Below are positions 1-10,153 of a DNA stretch of 64,000 bases, piece by piece; the first letter of the stretch is position 1; every line of letters starts with the position of its first letter. A program made the translations under genes and the position numbers. The notes beneath the pieces were generated by a model. The model saw only the letters and a program-made list of their open reading frames with translations, was not told the DNA's origin and ran no database searches. The DNA is from Manihot esculenta (taxonomy: Eukaryota; Streptophyta; Magnoliopsida; Malpighiales; Euphorbiaceae), in contig NC_035164.2 of NCBI RefSeq assembly GCF_001659605.2, positions 14,994,295 through 15,058,294 of the forward strand, read 5' to 3'.

Positions 1-713
1 CATGTGTAAACAAACAAATTATTAGTCAATGTGTGACAAAAAACGCAAGTTTCAGCCTATTTTGAAAATTTTTTATTTTTGGTGCAACTTTTCAAAAATT
101 GCACTTTGGTCCTCAACTTTGTAAAATTGCACTTTTGAGCCTCAACTTTCTTAAAATTTGCAGTTTGGTTCCTATCTAAATTTTTTATTTTTTTGAAAAT
201 TTTAAAAATTGTACTTTGGTCCTGAACTTTTTGTAATTTGCAGTTTGGCCCCTTTTAATGTGACCGAAACTGAAATCAACAAATTAACTAGAATGAAACT
301 TGTAGGAACTAGAAAACGATAAATAAATTTATCCTAGCCTATTGTCACGTACTTTGCAAGTTGAAACTTAAATTAGCCAAGCTCCAAAGTCACATGTGGC
401 ACTTAGTCCTCTCTAAGGGCTAAGTCAGTCGTAACACTACCAAAATAGTCCAAAAAAATGGTGGAACTAAGCAAAGAGTGGCAACAATGGAAGCAAAATT
501 ATCATAAGGGACTAAGGAAGAGTTTCAAAGGGAAGCTTAAATTCCACTAAGGAAAAATTACAAGTATAAAGAGAACTTTGGGAGTGGGACTCACGACTAT
601 ATGGGACTAATTGGAAGTGTTGTAAGGCTAATTTAGCCCTTAGAAAGGACTAAGTGTCAGATGTGACCTTAAAGTTGGGTAATTTATTTAGCTAACTTGC
701 ACGGGATGTGACA
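1..713 (+). repeat. Probable 5' LTR remnant of old gypsy element E0a
   Basis: Non-coding AT-rich sequence ending in ...TGTGACA just before a primer-binding-site-like motif, so it is read as the 3' part of an LTR. Positions 1-190 carry repeated phrases such as CTTTGGTCCTCAACTTT and TTTGCAGTTTGG. A related stretch of about 160 bp recurs near 6166-6330, which could be the partner LTR or a shared repeat. The left end lies outside the window and no terminal TG could be set. Confidence 0.45.
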
Positions 714-715
714 AG

Positions 716-727
716 TGGTATTAGAGC
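716..727 (+). promoter_or_regulatory. Primer-binding site of E0a (degenerate)
   Basis: TGGTATTAGAGC matches the usual plant primer site TGGTATCAGAGC, complementary to the 3' end of initiator Met tRNA, with one change. It lies two bases after the presumed LTR end and before gag-like sequence on the same strand, as expected for a plus-strand element. Confidence 0.6.
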
Positions 728-729
728 AT

Positions 730-945
730 CAAGGTGAAAGAGATGGGAGATTCAGTTGAGCAAATTGTCCAAGGAAGGTATGGTTGTGGCGAAGAGCAAC
801 CTCCTATGGCACCATAATCTTCCACATGTAAGAAAGGACTTAGAGGTAAGTCTCGTGAACCTTCTCATATTGCTAGAAACAAATTAGGTGACATGGAATT
901 TAGGCTAGCCAAAATGGAGCTCAAGCTCATTGATGGCAAGGAGAA
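730..945 (+). pseudogene. E0a gag, 5' part (interrupted by solo LTR S1)
   Basis: Read through the insertion, this piece joins the sequence from 3131 without loss. The conceptual product around the junction (RLAKMELKLIDGKEKFEELD) is a charged, heptad-like N-terminal gag region, as found ahead of the capsid in plant gypsy elements. Frame is disturbed in places. The junction is exact because S1 duplicated GAGAA at its insertion point. Confidence 0.55.
941..945. repeat. Target-site duplication of S1, left copy
   Basis: GAGAA directly precedes the LTR end TGTAACGACC and is repeated at 3131-3135 directly after ...GGGTATTACA. A 5-bp duplication is the normal signature of Ty3/gypsy integrase. Confidence 0.9.
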
Positions 946-3130
946 TGTAACGACCCAAAAATCGGACCGCTACCGGCGCTAGGATCCAGATCGACTTAAG
1001 GTCGCCGGGACCCGTAGCAAGCCTAACATACAACCTGTCATACCTGATAGAATCCCATACATGATCACACATTTTCATAAAAACTTAAACTTTTTCATAT
1101 ACCAAGCTTGACCTGTGCATGCATCATAACTGTATACATAAAACCCCTTACTGGAGCCCTCATCAAATGCTCCAGTTGGGTCAACATCTCATATGTCAAG
1201 CCTGGTTCAACATATCTCATCATTAAAACATTTACATAAAGATCATGTACAACAGGAATTTACAATAAACATTAAGGCCAAGCACAATGCTAATCCTCAT
1301 TACATTACTTTACATTACATTATTTTACATTTCATGTCCACTACTAGACTATTACATGACATAGCCATAGCCATTACCCTTGCTGACTCCCTGAGCTATC
1401 TCTAATCCTGCAAACTTGAGGGTTAGGGGAAAGGGGTGAGCTACTAAAGCCCAGTGAGCAGAATAGTAAAAACGGTTCATTAAACATATGCCATCATGAA
1501 ATGCATCACATCACGGATGGACTTGTCACCAATAACCCTCTACATATCCAACCATACTAGGGGCATAGAATGGGCCTCGTCCTGGACTTTCTCTTAACAT
1601 AACATAACATAACATAACATAACATAACATAACCAATCATGCCAAGGGCGTAGCATGGGCCTCGACCTGGACTTTCTCTTACATCGTGCTAGAGGCGTAG
1701 CATGGACCTCGACCTGGACTTACATATCATATCATATCACATCATATCGAGGGCTAGTGGGTCATCCAATATCCATCCATATCAACAGCAAATTATGGAA
1801 TGTGTCATATTCGTGAATTCTAATGCAAGCAACCTATTACATATCATGATGCATGAACATGCTTAAAAGTTTGATTGCTTTGAAAATAAAAGAAGTTATG
1901 TTCTACTCACCTCTGGCTGACTCTGAAACAGCTAACACTGCTGGCCTCCTCGGTTCCTCGGGTCCGATCCTACACAGGTGGACTCAAATGAGGAACCAAA
2001 CATAATCTAACATGACTCTAAACATCTCCCCAAAAACCGCCTAAAACATCATAAAACATGCATAGAAACAAGGCAAAGGAAGGCTGATCAAGGGACTTTC
2101 GGCGGCAGGTTTGGCGGCCGAAGGTCCCTACAGATCTGAAAGTCAGGCACTTTCGGGGGCAGGGTTCGGCGGCCGAAAGCCTTCACAGATCTGAAAGTCA
2201 CTAACCTTCGGGGGCAGGTTTGGCGGTTGAAACTCCCCTCCAGAGCCAAAAGTCCCAAATTTCCGGGGCGAGTTTAGGCGGCCAAAACTGCCTCCCCTGG
2301 CAGGTTCGGCGGCCAAACCTGGATCCTTCTGGGTGGCAGAACCCGATTCTGCCATCCCACATCTAGCCTCCCAAAACTCTCCAAACTCAAACTCAACACT
2401 CAAAAGCATGCATAAACACATTATCAAGCATATAGGGGCATAAAACTAGCCTATACCCTAACATATCATTATATTAACATACATTTATCATTAAACTAAC
2501 ATAACCCTAACATTTTACATCTACTCTAAACATGCATTAAACACCCTTAAAACCCCTCAAAACTTACTTAAAATATAAAAGAAGGTGAGGATCTACGCTT
2601 ACCTTTTGAAGATCGAGAGAATAGTTGATCCAAACTTGGAGATTGGGAGAAATCGAGCTCCGGGGGTCTCCAAGCTTCAAAACTTTGATCTTAGCTCAAA
2701 AATCTTCAAAACAAAGTAAAACTCATCAAAAACTTGAAGGGATTGAAGGAAAACACAAAATCAACCACGGAAGGGCGAAATCTCACCTATGCCCAAAAAT
2801 AGAGAGAGAAAACTCGCCCATTTTTGGACATGGAGACTTTTATAGGTGGCTGGCCAGACCACCTTCGGGGGCCAAAGGTGCTTCCGCAAGAGCCCAATGT
2901 TCGGCGGCCGAACATGAGGTTTGGCGGCCGAACCTGGCTTTTCTCTCATTGCTCTTTTCTTTCAAAACTCAATTTCTTTCTTCATTAAAACCATAAAAAC
3001 ATATAAAAACATTTTAGAAAACCTTTATTTTACCCTTTAGAAAGCTCCAACATTTGAAAAATTCCAGATTCCAACGGAGATTCCTCCAGAAGGTAGGAAT
3101 TCCGATGCCGAGGTCTAGCCGGGTATTACA
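946..3130 (-). mobile_element. Solo LTR S1 (Tekay-like), minus orientation
   Basis: A complete 2185-bp LTR with ends TGTAACGACC...CGGGTATTACA and a 5-bp TSD, with no internal region, so it formed by LTR-LTR recombination. On the minus strand it carries a TATA box (2838-2844), repeated TTCGGCGGCCGAA palindromes (2100-2330 and 2880-2935), a donor-like AAAAG|GTAAGC near 2600 and a second donor AGAG|GTGAGT ending at 1909-1910. An (AACAT)n tract runs 1595-1633. The phrase CGAGGCCCAT in the minisatellite links it to the S2 subfamily. Short reading frames inside are not genes. Confidence 0.92.
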
Positions 3131-3135
3131 GAGAA
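3131..3135. repeat. Target-site duplication of S1, right copy
   Basis: GAGAA, identical to 941-945. Confidence 0.9.
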
Positions 3136-4101
3136 GTTTGAAGAGCTTGATTTGGACATAGAGGAACTCTCTATGGGTATGGATGAGTTTTGGGTGAGGT
3201 GCAAAGTGCTTTGAATATTGCCATTGATAAGTTGGCTAGTGGCAATAAGACGACCTGCCATAGTCTTGAAGAGGAGCTTGCCATGGTGAAGGAAGAGAAT
3301 CGGTTCTTACTGGAGGAGCTAGACTGAGTGCTTGCAAGAGTAAGGGAAGTCAAGGACAAGGTGAATTTATTTAATAAAGGTAGGTGCACAAAGGAGTGTT
3401 TCAAGTCCTTTAATGTCTCTAAGCATGGTAGGCATTGCTCATAAGGTTGAGGTGTTGAAACCATATATTTTCAAGGGTGATAGGAATTGCTAAGGAGATT
3501 GATAATTTTCTATAGAATCTTAAACAATATTTTAAGGCAATGGGAGTTATGGATAATGCTTCAAGGATTGACCATGCTTCCATGTTCTTGGCTGATGTTT
3601 CCATGGTCTGGTGGAGGAGAATATATGTCGATGTTGAGAAAGGACACTACACCATTACCACATGGGATGATTTTAAGAGGGAATTGAAGAAGCAATTTTA
3701 TCTCGAGAGTACTGCTCACGAGGCAAGGGCGAGGTTAAAGCGACTCACTCAACGAAGAACCATTCATGAGTATGTGAAGAAATTCCCTGAGGTACTTCTT
3801 GAAATCCCTAACTATCCTGCTGGAGAAGCCTTATTTACTTTTATGGATGGATTGCAATCTTAGGTGTGTATGGAGATTGAGAGGTGTGAAGCTAAAGGTC
3901 TCGCCACAATAATCTCTATGGCCGAGTTCTTGGTAGATTTCCAAAAAGGAGGTAAGGAAAAGCCAAGGCCACCCAAGGAGAAGAATGGTGCCAATGGTAG
4001 TCATGATGTTCATAATGAGAGATCAAAGGTCCATAAGGTATTAAGGTGATTTCATGGGTGGAAAGAAAGGGAAAGAGAATGGAGAGAATCCTTCCATAAA
4101 A

Positions 4102-4140
4102 TGCTTATTGTGTGAAGGACCACACAGAGTAAGGGAATGC
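4102..4140 (+). other. CCHC zinc-knuckle remnant in E0a gag
   Basis: Encodes CLLCEGPHRVREC (C-X2-C-X3-H-X4-C), the nucleic-acid-binding knuckle between capsid and protease. It is preceded by a lysine/glutamate-rich stretch. All four ligands are kept, although the surrounding frame is broken. Confidence 0.7.
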
Positions 4141-5016
4141 CCCAAGTGAAATAAGCTCTCTACTCTAGTGGAGGATAAAGATGTGAGTTGTGTTGGTGGA
4201 TCCCAAAAATCCATCGGTGCTCTTCAATTAGTAGCCATTAAAGAAGTGAAGGCTAACCTACCAAAGGAAGTGAGGAAGGGTCAATTATTTATGGACTTGA
4301 AGCATGGAAGGCGTGAGGTTCGTGCATTAGTGGACACAGGTGCTTCACATAACTTCCTAAGGTTGTAAGTTACTCATCGGTTACGCATTGAGTTTAAGAA
4401 GACTGAGAGTTGCTTGAAGGTCATGAACTTCAACTCAACTTTGGTGTATGGTGAGGCTAAGGGTGTTCCAATGAAGATAGGTGACTGGCATGGTACCCTC
4501 TCTTTTGTTGTTGTGAGCATGGATGATTATAGTTGTGTGTTGAGAGTATAGTTCTTTAATAGTGTGAAGGCTATCCTATTTCTGTGTGCCAATTCGATGT
4601 ATATAATGGGAGATGGGAGAATCTACTTTATTCCCTTAGTGAGAGAGAAGGTGACTAAAGAAGCCATGCTCTCCAGCCTTCGCATAATGGAGTTGTTCGA
4701 GGGTCCATATGAGGCAAAGCACAATGTTGACATGGTTGGTCTCGGGAAGAAGGAGGATGTGGTTACAGCAAGGCCTAAGAGGAATAGGCAGCTTTGTTTG
4801 AGGAGGAGCAAGAATAGGTGTGGAGTCGAGGGGAAGAATGACACATCTAGCAACATCAAGAAGAATCAAGTGGATGAAAAGGTGCCAAGTGGTGGCATAT
4901 TGTCGCATGTAAGTGCACCTGCGGGAGAAATTGGAGTTGGTGCAAGCTTAGAGCGAAAGGGAGCATTAAGTCGAAGATGGAGACCGTGGGAGTCAAGGTG
5001 GCGCGATGAGGAATGA

Positions 5017-5631
5017 GACGCGACTAGGGCATCACAAGAATAAATGAGGTACAATGTAACGTACTTCTGTAGAGCTCCCATATATCCAAGCAGGAAGTCC
5101 AAGCCAATCATTGAGGTTGGAGTGGATTGAGGTGCTGGACTGGTTAAAATTGCAAAGGAAGCATTTGTGCCCCATATGGGCACTGGTGGTAGCAATTGCG
5201 GTGGAGGAGGTTGTTAGGTGCAGGCAGGTGCTAAGGTGTGATAGGCCTGCGAGAGATGGCTAGCGTGGATTAGTTGGCCAACAGGCACTACGAAGCGCAT
5301 TGGGATCATTGAGAGAACGTTAGGGCATGATGGCGAGCACTAGGGGAGTGCTAGGCAGGCGTAGTGTGAGATTCATAAGTTTAAGGATGGGAGGCGAGCT
5401 GGGGTGCATGCAGGCCCGAGATGCGCGGGGCGTTAGAGCTATGCACAATTCTTGGGGATCTCGAACCAAACCGAAAAATATTGCCGAACCAAATCAAAAT
5501 GGAAAAAAATTGATGGTGTAGGAACCGAACTGTACCAAATCGAATTTATTTAACTATTTGGTTTTAGTTCTGGTTATGATTCTTTATCAAGAACGGTAAC
5601 AAAACTGAACCAAAATCGTATCGAAGAACTT

Positions 5632-5634
<3 letters not shown>
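5017..5634. other. Non-coding stretch after E0a
   Basis: No supportable gene. From about 5460 to 5640 there are many AACCGAA/AACCAAA-type words, a composition often seen at the edges of plant repeats. I could not define ends or a family. Confidence 0.4.

Positions 5635-5694
<60 letters not shown>
5635..5694. repeat. (TA)30 microsatellite
   Basis: Sixty bases of uninterrupted TA. Confidence 0.97.
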
Positions 5695-5699
<5 letters not shown>

Positions 5700-6862
5700 T
5701 AATTTATAGAGATATTATAATTCTAATATATAGTTCCAATAATATAATTTATATATCATACAATTTCAATAAAATTACACACATCTAATTGCAATATTAT
5801 TTAATTATTAAATACTTCTTACTATTTTATTAATCAATTTAGTTAATTGATTATAGAAAAAATAACAATAATGTTGAAAATAGAAACAAAACTAGGGATA
5901 AAATTATGCAAACAAAAAGAATTTAAAGTACACGAAGAAGCTAAAGTATGCTATCTTTGCAAAATAATAGTAGCATACAACTATATGCTAATTTTAGTAT
6001 AATGGAAGGCAATAAAATGAAAGGAAGATAATAGATAACAAAAGAGTAAAATAAAAACGTGATGGAAAAGTAAACAACTTCAAGTATCCTTAATAAAATC
6101 CAATCTAATATAATAATATCCAATAAAAGCTAATTCTATACTTAAAGTACCCAATCAATCAAGAAAATGTGTGAACAAATAGATTATAAGCCAATATATG
6201 ATAAAAGATTTTAGTTTCAGCCAAGTTTGAAAAGTTTCAAATCTTGATGCAACTTTTGAAAAATTACAATTTTGCCCCTCAAATTTTCTATAAATTTGCA
6301 ACTTGGTCCTTATTAAAAAATTTTTAATAGGCCTAAATAAATATTAAATAAGTCTAAAATAATAAATCCTAAATAAGCCCAAAATAATAAATAGATAAAT
6401 TACAAATTGGGTAAAAGCCTAAATATGAGTGAAATACCAGGGAGAGTGACATCTTTTGAGTGAAACACGTGAGAATTATGCAAGGCTCAAAAATTTCTTT
6501 TCATTTTTTTATTTTCACTATTTCAGGATAACAAAGAAAGGATGAAGAGATGAATAGGAAGACTCCAATAATTTCGTCACCTTTAAAAACATCAATGACG
6601 CCTTTGCAAGATTGAATGCAAGTCTTGTGGAGATCAATAATAAAATAGATAGACACAAAAGGCAGGTAGATACGTTGGAGCAGAGCAGCATGCAAAATAA
6701 TACCATAAACACTAGCAATGGGAGGTAATTCAACCACGGGTATGCAATAACTAAAATCGGTGATTCAACCTCTAAATATGAAGGATATGCACATCTGAAA
6801 GAAGAGGCATAAGGAGGGAGGATCACTTTGAAAGGAAAGATAGCAACATAAACTCCATTAAG
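5695..6862. other. AT-rich intergenic sequence
   Basis: No gene is supportable; short frames here lack recognisable protein. A block near 6166-6330 (GTGTGAACAAATAG... TTTCAGCC... GATGCAACTTTTGAAAAATT) resembles 1-190. The part from about 6500 may be the decayed leader or gag N-terminus of E0b. Confidence 0.4.
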
Positions 6863-8058
6863 ATGAAAATTCTACTATTCAAGGGGAGGAATGATCTTGA
6901 TGCTTATTTGGAGTGGGAGCATACGTCAAACTCATATTTGAATGCCATAACTACTCGAAGGAGAAAAAGGTGAAATTGGCAGTAGTTGAATTCACTAATT
7001 ATGCACTTATTTGATGGGATCAATTACTCATCTCTAGGTGTAAAAACTATGAAAGGCCCGTAAAAATCTGTAAGAAGATGAAATCCATTATGCATCAAAG
7101 ATTTGTTTCCACTTAATATTATTATTAGCTACACCAAAAGCTATAGAGATTAACATAGGGAACCATGCCTATGGAAGATTACCACAAGGAGATGGAGATT
7201 GCCATGGTGTGAGTAAATATTATAAAGGACAGGGAAGCTTCAACGTTGAGATTTCTAAGTGGTCTGAATAAGGAGATTGCCAACATCATAGAGCTACACC
7301 ATTATATGGAATTGGATGACATGGTTACCATGGTCATAAAAGTCGAAAGGTAGCTAAAGAATAAGGGCAACACCAAATCATATTCGACCAACACTTGGAT
7401 TTAAAATGGTCCAAGTAAGATGAGAAGAGCAAGGATAAAGAAACTGAAAATGAAACAAGCAGTTTAGCACCAAATTGTAGGATGTAGGGGTCTTTAGTTT
7501 TGAAAACCACAGCTTAAATAACATCATCCTCTAACAAGTACCAAAACATCAAGTGCTTCAAGTGCCTTGGTAGAGGAAATATTGCCTCTCAATGTCCATA
7601 TTAAAAAGCCATGTTCTTGAAAGAGGATAGGGAGGTCTACTGTGAGTCAAAATATGAGAATGATAGCATGCCACCACTAAAAGATTGTTTAAATGAGAAG
7701 GGCATTGAATACACTACAAAAGGTGAATCTTTAATTGCTAAATGTGCGTTAAATATGCAAGTAAAGGAGGAAGGCTTGGAACAAAGGAAGAACATACTCC
7801 ATACACGATGCCTCATAGGTGGAAAGGTGTGCATTATGATCATAGATGGAAGGAGCTGTACTAATGTTGCTAGCACCACTTTAATGGAAAAGCTAGGATT
7901 GAAGTGTGTAAAACATTCCAAATCTTACAAGTTGCAATGGTTAAATGACAGTGGAGAGATGAAAGTCACAAAACAAGTTGAAATACCATTTGCAATTGGA
8001 AGATATTTTGATGAAGTAACATGTGATGTAGTTCAAATGCAGGCCGATCATCTACTGC
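6863..8058 (+). pseudogene. E0b gag-protease remnant, 5' half of a split gypsy element
   Basis: From the ATG at 6863 the conceptual product is a gypsy gag (MKILLFKGRNDLDAYLEWEH, later EKKVKLAVVEFTNY), followed by a capsid tail (DYHKEMEIAM, RFLSGLNKEIANI), a knuckle-like CFKCLGRGNIASQCP near 7550 and a protease region that stays open from 7611. The protease has IIDGRSCTNVAS where related elements have DGGSCTNVAS, so the active-site loop is altered. Many stops and frameshifts precede 7611. The frame is cut at 8058 by E1 and resumes at 44692 with the next codons (LLLG then RLWQF), so both halves belong to one ancient insertion. Lineage within Ty3/gypsy is not resolved. Confidence 0.8.
8054..8058. 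repeat. Target-site duplication of E1, left copy
   Basis: ACTGC, repeated at 44687-44691 on the far side of the 36.6-kb nest. Confidence 0.92.
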
Positions 8059-10055
8059 TGTAACGACCCGAAAATCGGACCGCTACCGGCGCTAGGATCC
8101 AGATCGGCTTAAGGCCGCCGGGACCCATAGCAAGCCTAACATACAACCTGCACACCTGTTTAATCCCATACATGATCAACACATACATAAAAATTTTGAA
8201 CTTTCTCATTCATTTACCAAACTTAACCTGTGCATGCACAACTTATAAACGTAACCGTCAACCCCACATTGAAGTCCTCATCAATACTCCAATGGGGTAA
8301 CATAACATATAATAAGTTTGGTTTCCATAACATCATAAAAATATTTCATTACAAGATCATGTAACCAAAAAGGGATTAACAACATACTAGGGTCAGGCAC
8401 AACTCTAAACCTCAATACTCATCATTACATTACAATACTGTACTATACTTCACATTACATCATTATCATGTCCACAACTAGCTATTACATAAAGCATAAC
8501 TTTATTCTTGACTTCCTAATCTATCCCGTACCTGCAAACCTGGGGGATTAAGGGAAAGGGGTGAGCTACTAGAGCCCAGTGAGCAGAATAATAAAATATT
8601 ATAATTAAAGTTCATGCTCTCATGAAATGCATCACAACACAAACAAATCACATTAAGGATGAACTTGTCACCAATAATCCTCTACATATCCAATAGTGCT
8701 AGGGACGTATAATGGGTCTTCCTGGACTTCCTCTTACATAACATATCATAACATTCTAATGTACCAGGGACGTAGAATGGGTCTTCCTGGACTTTCTCTT
8801 ACATTGTGCCAGGGACGTAGAATGGGTCTTCCTGGACTTCCATACCATATCATCATCATCATACCATATCATACGAGGACTAATGGGTCATTCAATGTTC
8901 ATCCACATCAACAACATAATATGCAATGCAACATATTCGTGAATTCTAATGCAAACAACCTAATATATCTCATGGCAATCATGATGCGTGATTCATGCTA
9001 AAACTTTCGTTATTTACTTTGAAACATAAAGAGTCATTCTACTCACCTCAGGCTAGCTTAGACAAGACTCTAAAGCAGCTATCTCACTGCTGGGATCCTC
9101 GATTCCTCGGGTCCGAACCTACACAGGTGGACTCAAATGAGGGACCAAACATACATGAACATGACTCTAAAATACTCCCCAAAAACCCCCTAAAACACCT
9201 TAAAACAATCATAGAAAACATGCAAAGGAAGACTGAACAGGGCACTTTCGGCCGTACATTTGCCTCCCAAACCATTCAACTCAAAACCAACACTTTCACA
9301 ACATGCATACACACATACATAAGCTCCTAGGGGCTTCAAACTATCTTAAACCCCAACTACAATACATCAAACATACAAATACAACACACATTGCTCAAAA
9401 AACTCAACATAAACCCATAAACTCAAAATAACCTAAACATGCATTTCTACCCCATAAACCTTTATAAAACTTGTTAAAAACATAAAATGAGCTAAGGATC
9501 TACTCTTACCTCTTGGAGAACGAGAGGGAAGACGATCCAACTCGGAGATGGGAGAGATCTAACTCTTTGAACCTCCAAGCTCCAAAACTTGCTCTAAGCT
9601 TCAAATCTCTTCAAAACCAAGTTAGAACTCGTTAAAACTTGAAAGATTTGAGGGAAATCAACAAAACCGACCGTGGGAGAGCATGGACTCACCGTTGGCC
9701 GAAAAGGGAGAGAAAACTCGTCCGTTTCGGCCATGGAGCCCTTAAATAGGGGTTGGCCAGACCACCTTCGGCAGCCTAAAGTGCCTCCAAAACTCATGCA
9801 AGTTCGGCGGCCGAACCTGAACCACTTTCGGAAGCCTAACTTGCCCCCCTAAACTATCTAATGTTCGGCGGTCGAACCTGGAAATGCCTCCTTGGTCTTT
9901 TTCATTCAAAACTTAATTTCCTTCTTTACTTAAAATCATAAAATACATTAAAACATTTTATAAAAAACATGATTTTACCCTTCTAGAGGTCTTCCACATC
10001 CGAGATCCCACCGAACGGTAGGAATTTCGATACCGGAGTCTAGCCGGATATTACA
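8059..10055 (-). repeat. E1 3' LTR
   Basis: Ends TGTAACGACC...GATATTACA. It is 1997 bp against 2284 bp for its partner. The difference is essentially one deletion of about 290 bp near 9250, where the partner carries a cluster of TTCGGCGGCCGAA palindromes (43580-43860). A minisatellite with the phrase CAGGGACGTAGAATGGGTCT lies at about 8696-8845. Confidence 0.92.
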
Positions 10056-10091
10056 TTCTTCCCCCTTAAGAACATTCAACCCCGAATGTTC
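10056..10091 (-). promoter_or_regulatory. E1 polypurine tract and adjacent hairpin
   Basis: On the minus strand the purine run AAGGGGGAAGAA abuts the 3' LTR and would prime plus-strand DNA synthesis. Next to it (10070-10091) is an inverted repeat GAACATTC...GAATGTTC with a 6-base centre. The same arrangement occurs in E2-E5. Confidence 0.8.
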
Positions 10092-10153
10092 ACCAAGCAA
10101 CACATGCATAGCATACAACATATCATACACATAAAACACACATAAAACTAACC

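Larger units (their letters stand above)
3131..5016 (+). pseudogene. E0a gag-protease remnant (Ty3/gypsy)
   Basis: Three parts of a retrotransposon polyprotein follow each other on the plus strand. A capsid-type segment (3470-3950) reads MGVMDNASRIDHAS... WWRR... FKRELKKQFY, typical of the Retrotrans_gag family. A CCHC knuckle CLLCEGPHRVREC lies at 4102-4140. An aspartic protease segment has ALVDTGASHNF, catalytic Asp at 4333-4335. The last open stretch (4564-5016) continues the post-protease region. Frameshifts and stops separate these blocks. RT, RNase H and integrase are absent, so the copy either lost them or was a gag-protease-only element. The lineage differs from E1-E5 and I cannot place it more precisely than gypsy. 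Confidence 0.75.

Noticed and set aside
4564..5016. 150-codon frame as a separate gene
   Set aside because: It continues the E0a post-protease region on the same strand, and its end is composition-driven with no recognisable domain.
7611..8063. 150-codon frame as an independent host gene
   Set aside because: It is the gypsy protease region, preceded by a decayed gag in the same orientation and continuing at 44692 across E1.
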